Below, one piece after another: positions 58,901-64,000 of a DNA stretch of 64,000 bases (within the stretch, counting starts at the first letter, position 1; each line of letters begins with the position of its first letter). A model generated the notes under the pieces. That model ran no database searches. It was not told where the DNA came from and worked only from the letters and a program-made list of their open reading frames with translations. Both the position numbers and the translations under genes were made by a program. The DNA is taken from contig OZ023184.1 in the NCBI GenBank assembly GCA_963995505.1, positions 2,976,001-3,040,000 of the forward strand. Reading direction: 5' to 3'. This stretch comes from Hypericum androsaemum. Its lineage: Eukaryota > Streptophyta > Magnoliopsida > Malpighiales > Hypericaceae.

Positions 58901-61900
58901 TTACGGAGTCCTTGTTTAGAAATTCAAAATTAATAGTTTTTTTGGGGTCAATTATTAGTTTTTTGGGGCATAACCGTGCAATATAAAAAACCCATCCTCC
59001 TAAACTTCTTATTAGTTATTTCTCCTCGCGCTATATTAAACTTTCAAAGAAATTAAAAAAAGAAAAAAATCGTAAGAGAGAAAAAAAAAAGGAAGAGGAA
59101 GAAGAAGAGAGAATATGGGAAGCCAACAACCGGGCAAGTCCCGAACAGCTTTGGCCAGGAGTTAAGGGCCTGTCTCCGGTGCCCCTCGTCAAAACCTACG
59201 ACCATTTAATTCTCGTTATACCCCTCTCTATCTATCTTTCGGAGTAGCGAGTTTTTGATGAATTAGAGATTAGGGTTTATGGGAGATAACCTAGATTGGG
59301 AAATTGCTTCGATTTCAATTGCTTGTGGAAGTTGAAGGAGTCGCGACGCGAGAATTGCCCTTCGTTAAGGTGGATGAATTAGTGATTAGGAGGTTTAATT
59401 TTTTTGAAGGGGTAGGCTTAGAAGCCATTGCATTAGATAAGATACAAGAAGAAGCTTAAAAGCTCGATTACAATAAAAGATACTCTCACATAAAACACAA
59501 ATAAAGGACGAAGCTGGAAGAACAAGCGGCTCCTCGTCTTGGACCAGGCATCAGCTCCTGAAGCCGAATTCACCTCTATACAAGAAGTGGTGCCTGCCAA
59601 GATGCGGCAAACCAGTAACCTGCCGAACACAATATCGACTAACAGAGTCCGTAGCAAAGCACACACAATGCGGCTAGGACAAGGTCTCCAATGGGTTGTA
59701 AAACCCGGAGAAAAGAGCCTATTTAGGATTGAAAAGTCCAAGGCACACCAAGTAGTTTGTCGATTAAATGAATATGTTCCAGTAATCACAAAAATTATGG
59801 TAGGAAGATCAAAACAGAGTCGATCCACACAACCACAACAAGGACTGAGAACAACAACAACTAACAAAACAGTAAACACAAACATAACAAAGCACACAAA
59901 TAAACATAAAACACTAAAGAGAAGCATGAACAACAAAAGGGAAGAGTTCGATTGCAATCGAACCTTCGGGCCGGAGGGGTGACCTCAGAAACGGTCAACC
60001 CCTCCGGTCAAGCGAAGGCTGCTGACGAAGCCTCCTAGCAGCTTGAGTGATGGCCAGAATCGGTTTTGGCATTGAAAGGTTTAATTGAAAGAGTAGTTTT
60101 AGCATTTCTACGTTGTCGGACCAAAAAAAGATGTTTACACTATTATAGTAAGATTAAATTTATTAAACTTAATATAATAATATTAATATAAAATAGAAGT
60201 TCTGGTCGGACTGGTGGCCGACCAGTCCGACAGGGCGAACCAAAAATTTTGAAAATTTCGGGTCACCTTCCGGGTCGATTTTAAAAACATTACTTTTTAG
60301 GAGATTTTCAGTTCAAATTTTATTAATAGGAAAAAAACTATTAGAGAAGGCATTAGGTTCGATAATATTAGAATCCAAATAGCTAAAAGTAAAAAAAAAT
60401 CTCAATTCACCCTTTTGCACATTGAGTTTGGCCTCAATAATATACATTCCCACTAATTGTTGGATATATAAATATATGAATGCACCTTGATGTACCCTAT
60501 TATATTAATTACTCAGAAATTATATATAGCTTCTATTGATTATCCTAAACAAAATGCAAAGTACAACTTGCTTTTAAATATTGTTATATGATCTTAATTA
60601 ATGTTACGCCAGAAAAGATAAATATTTCTCGTTGTCTCATAAAGTATATTACCTGTCCATTGTATATGGTGACATTGACACCTTTGGCTAGAAGCTCGTC
60701 CACCTGAAAAATCCAAGGTGTCTTAATCGGAGATTTATTTGACTAATATAATTAATTAACATTCTATATCATAAATTCTTGTTCTACCTCTTTGATTCTT
60801 GGCCTCATAAAGTCACCCGTCATAGCCGGAAAAACCAACGAACCTTGCCCTCCCCATCTGTGTTATACATTGACAAATTAAATCGTAAATAAATATCTCG
60901 AATAAGGATTAGCCGATATTTTACTTACGTTATGTTTTCCGGTATGATCTGCAGCTTTTTCTTGATAGGACCATTCATCAAGGTATCGAGGTCTCCTCCG
61001 CTGTGTATACTACCACTTGGGGAAAATGATTTTCTGCTTCTTATATAGTTGGTGTACCTATCACTAGAAACTATTTTGCTTCCAAGAACGTCTCCATTGT
61101 CAGAGTCCAACATGAAGTTGTAGAAATCCTGCGACACAGAAGATATAATTCATTTGGCGGACGGATGCGATAAAAATATAATTTATGAAATTACGTAACA
61201 CTTAACTATGTGCACAAGAAAGTCTTCCGGTATAAAAGTTTATAAAAAAATTAATTGAATTATTTTTGGAAATTAACATACCACATTGTTGCTGCCGTCC
61301 AAAATAACACCCTCAAGCTGAGCCCATGTATCTGTGGCATCAGCAGTTCTGTTTTGGGCTAATTGCTCCTTAATTTTTTTGGCTAATCTGTCGTTAATAA
61401 AAGATTAAGTTAAATATTTATTTTAACTTTCGGTGTTAAAGTTATCCAAATGGTTGATAGATCTTCCGGGGTGAATGATCGAAGCTCGATTTTTAGGACC
61501 TTGTTGAGGTGGCTAAGTAGTCGTCGTTGAGTCGTGAGACGTCCTTCAGGAGAGGTCCCCATGAGAACTGCAAGCAATTTAATTTCAAATATATCAGACT
61601 CTCACTAGATGTCGGGATACTAAATGATATCGGTTTTAATAATAAAGGGTCAAATACCACAAAATCTTCCGGTGAAATCCAGGCATCTCCCAAAGCAACT
61701 CCTGAAAGGTAGCATTATAACCACATATCATGTTATGTTATATTGGGAGATTTTACACTGGCTATATGTAACCTGTGAATAATATATGCTACTAGATAGT
61801 TAATATTTTAGCACAAATCTCCTAAACTTCATAATTATTTTTTTCTATAATTTTGCGTCAATCAATTTTTAAGAAATACGAGTCATCCTCATTCCACATT

Positions 61901-63023
61901 GAAAACAAATATTCTGCTATAATCCTATCCTCCGTACGGGATTTCGCATCCGATGTGTCCGGCCCCTCCGTTTTTGCTTTGTGGCCAAAAGCTCGGGCTT
62001 CTTTCCACCGTTGAATTAGTTAGCTTGGACATTGAAGAACAGCTTATAATTATATACGTTACCTCCTAGTTGAAGCTTCAAGTCGCCTTTTCCAATGGCC
62101 TCCAGAGCCGACAGACCTAACGTGACTGCGAATTTGCCGCCGTACGACTCGGAAAAAATGAACAGAGGGCTTCTCTGGAGAGCCTCGTTTCCATTGAAAA
62201 GCACTTTCAATAAGGTGGTCAAATCGGTGGCTGCCTCTTCGTCTGTTTTCACCACCAAGTCCTCGTCCTCCACGTAGCTAAAACCTGTTGCCACTGGGCT
62301 ATCCTACACCCCCAATTGATATTTTACTAATGAATTGATTATTAACAAACATATTAGATAATACCAACGAATGTCTCGAATTCGAGTTGGTACCACAAAG
62401 AGAAGATCCGCTTTCCGGAGCCACGTTAAATTCCGGGGTTCCAAATTTGTGTCGATTGGTCCTATTTCTCCGAAGTTGCCAAATCCAACGCCGGAACCAC
62501 CCTGAAAATTTAGTGTTAAATTATGTTATTTCGGGAGTTTAACCTGTGGGAAGATTTAGGAATTTTGAAGTACATGAAAAAATAATTAAAAATGTGGAAA
62601 AATAATCAGATTACGTACTGGGCCTCCCTGCAACCACAGAACTATGGGCCACGGGCTCGATGGATCCTCTACTCTGTTCGGGCTCTTGTAATGCCACCAA
62701 AATAAATGGGCCTCTGCGATACAAAATTTGGAAAGTTTTATTATGACGACTAATTTTTTAATCGAAAACAATACGATTTTCAGAGTATTTGTCAATGAGA
62801 AAATAAAAGACATTCGTCGTTCAAAGTTCAAATCGATTCAAATGATAAAGAGTGGAATAAAAATAACTTAGGAAAAAGGAGAGATTTTAGGCATACTAGG
62901 TCGGACTTCTACGTATCCCCATTCTTCAGACCCATCTGGGGTTCCTGCACCAAAGGCGAGACCTGCATGAAATAGAATGACGCAGAGAACAGAAGTCCCA
63001 AATGTGAGGGCCCTTCTCTCCAT
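55945..63023 (-). CDS. serine carboxypeptidase-like protein, SCPL51 type
   Basis: Secretory-pathway S10 peptidase family member; removes C-terminal residues or may act as acyltransferase, substrate unknown. Thirteen exons on minus: 62897-63023, 62619-62713, 62394-62501, 62063-62303, 61658-61701, 61500-61567, 61282-61387, 60929-61128, 60788-60857, 60653-60703, 57144-57196, 56910-57045, 55945-56016. All junctions keep frame, giving 456 residues, close to the usual 460. Signal peptide 1-25 (MERRALTFGTSVLCVILFHA). Substrate-site block VLWLQGGP + GGSGVGFGNF; nucleophile Ser163 in ESYGG; Asp372 in NGQIDLICATKG; His432 in GAGHFVPVEQPC. All three catalytic residues are present, so the enzyme looks intact. 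Intron 10 (3456 bases) holds a MITE with a nested Helitron and intron 12 holds a tandem array. The last coding exon, of 72 bases, ends ITRSPNPF. Confidence 0.95.
56328..56722. repeat. tandem array of about 80-bp units in carboxypeptidase intron 12
   Basis: Five units starting near 56328, 56402, 56484, 56565 and 56645. Each has AAATTTTTAYACAAAGTACA-like, CTTGTCTNGGTTTGAACC-like, GAGGACCTCC and TTATACACAATTTTTTTGAA-like blocks. The GGTTTGAACCGAG core resembles a tRNA B box (GGTTCGAANCC), hinting at a tRNA-derived origin. The first unit lacks about eight bases. Confidence 0.85.
57925..60153 (-). mobile_element. non-autonomous Helitron
   Basis: 2229 bp on the minus strand. It begins TCTTACTATAATAGTGTAAA at 60153, like typical plant Helitron 5' ends (TCTNTACTATAATA), and ends CTAG at 57925-57928, preceded by a GC-rich hairpin (57935-57960; arms ACGT...ACGT with inner CGC/GCG pairs). 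It lies exactly between A (57924) and T (60154), with no target duplication, as Helitrons do. No Rep/helicase is encoded. The interior has a GGTCC-rich minisatellite and unassigned, possibly captured, sequence. Confidence 0.92.
58026..58345. repeat. GGTCC-rich degenerate minisatellite inside the Helitron
   Basis: Short G-rich units such as GGGTCCGGGGTC, GGTCCGAGGTC and GGTCTCGATGGTCC recur irregularly over 320 bases. The plus strand is strongly G-rich and contains many runs of three or more G. Open frames across it are a by-product of the repeat. Confidence 0.75.
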
Positions 63024-64000
63024 GGCAGTTAGGGTTTATCTCAAAATTAAAGAGGATTAATGAACCTTTGCCAGTATATAAACACTCGCCATTTTATTAA
63101 TTATCAACGTCAGATTGGAACCTACTCCTTGTTCACGTTGACTACATTCGATGACAACGAGAAATGTGGATTTGAACACGATATGGAATCTCGATGGCAA
63201 TTCCAAGGGAGCCAAAACTTGTGTGTATTTAAACGGAAAAAAAAAAGTTAGAATCTTCGTACAAAACTATGGAGCCGAAATTTATATATGTATATGTACT
63301 TCTTTTGTATGTCATGAGACGAAAGATCATGCGATGATAATGTGTGAGTGATAGATAAATGAAGATAAAATTAATGGCAATGAACACCAAAAGGTCTGTC
63401 ACATTCTGCCGGCTTTGGTTGCGATAAGACGTACGTACAAATTAGTGCCAAAATTAAGCGTACAAGGCAATGAGAATCTATATAAGAGAGCCGGGAGAAA
63501 TAACAAAAGGGAGGTGACAAGTTTGTCAGAATTCGAGATTCTATTAGCTGACACATTCTGGTTAATACTCAGGTGTCTTGAAGTCTGAAGACAACAGCAA
63601 AAAAAATTATATATTTTTAATATTTAAAGAAAGATGAAACATAAAAATAATTTAAAACAATGGTGCAATTTAAATTTTTTGAAGCTTTCAGAAACTTTAA
63701 CTTTTAATAATATTTTTAGTTTATATTTTTTTGAATTTGTTATTATATTTCCAACTTTTAAGAGTACAAAAATATTTATATTTTTAAGGATTTCCATAGA
63801 TATACTTGAGAGGTAAAGGATCAAAAATTTTATTATACATTTTAGATTTTTAAGAATCTTTTAGTTTTATTTAACTGGGTTTTCTTATATATAAAAATAC
63901 AAAATTAAAATTTTAAACCAATGGGTCTTATTTTTTTCCTAGATCATAACCATTTTTCAGTATTTTCTGTGGAGGATACCTATCACTCACCGAAATTAAG
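63024..64000. other. 5' flank of the carboxypeptidase gene and right window edge
   Basis: AT-rich, no gene supported. It must include the promoter of the minus-strand carboxypeptidase gene; a GCCAGTATATAAACACTC stretch at 63068-63085 reads GTTTATATAC on the minus strand and is a plausible TATA box about 55 bases upstream of the ATG. Confidence 0.5.

Larger units (their letters stand above)
57464..60292. mobile_element. hAT-type MITE in carboxypeptidase intron 10, split by a Helitron
   Basis: Ends CAATGTTTTAAAAACTGC (left) and, reversed, TAATGTTTTTAAAATCGACC (right). Near-perfect 8-bp duplication TTTTTTAG (57456-57463) versus CTTTTTAG (60293-60300). The two arms (57464-57924 and 60154-60292) together make about 600 bp and align with the uninterrupted copy at 41942-42540. 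Confidence 0.9.

Noticed and set aside
59433..59982. Overlapping open frames on both strands inside the Helitron
   Set aside because: Neither translation resembles a known protein; the plus-strand frame is rich in Thr/Asn/Lys and its sense is opposite to the element. Could be an old SINE or LINE tail, but no tail or duplication supports this.

Overview
This is nuclear DNA from a flowering plant, most likely a eudicot. The evidence is spliced genes with GT-AG introns and AT-rich introns and spacers, plant-specific families (nodulin-like MFS proteins, pectate lyase, SCPL51-type carboxypeptidase, PP2A B'), and a dense load of plant transposable elements. I cannot name the species from sequence alone.

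Six host genes are readable. (1) A heparan-alpha-glucosaminide N-acetyltransferase-like membrane protein lies on the minus strand (10 exons seen) and runs off the left edge. (2,3) Two single-exon nodulin-like/NFD4-like MFS transporters form a tandem pair on the plus strand. (4) A two-exon PP2A B' (B56) regulatory subunit is on the plus strand. (5) A five-exon pectate lyase with a hydrophobic C-terminal tail is on the minus strand. (6) A complete 13-exon serine carboxypeptidase-like 51 gene is on the minus strand. Exon joins were set by reading frame phase, splice sites and family similarity; every junction keeps frame. The genes look like unrelated neighbours and not a pathway cluster, apart from the tandem MFS pair.

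Most of the rest is transposable element DNA, much of it delimited to the base. It includes four Mutator-like elements with long terminal inverted repeats. One carries TYW1 fragments, one carries an eIF3L fragment, and one carries an unidentified CPFC fragment, has an exact 9-bp target duplication and holds a nested TRIM. There is also a family of GGTCCGACC-rich hAT-type MITEs with 8-bp target duplications; a Helitron inserted into one of these MITEs inside a carboxypeptidase intron; two 5S-rRNA-bearing Cassandra-type LTRs, one split by an L1-type LINE; a young Copia element with decayed coding sequence; a deleted Copia element with gag plus an extra unrecognised ORF upstream of gag; and a solo LTR. 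A MAPKK (MKK4/5-type) gene fragment ends abruptly against a 22-bp minisatellite.

Layout: 1-3360 acetyltransferase; 4.8-7.5 kb MITE and MULEs; 8.3-14.6 kb Cassandra LTR and the MFS pair; 15.6-21.5 kb Copia; 24-29 kb nested Cassandra/LINE, MITE, MULE/TRIM; 32.2-35.7 kb PP2A B'; 37.5-41.2 kb pectate lyase; 42-45.4 kb MITE, MAPKK fragment, satellites; 47.5-52 kb Copia and solo LTR; 53.6-55.2 kb eIF3L Pack-MULE; 55.9-63 kb carboxypeptidase with nested Helitron.
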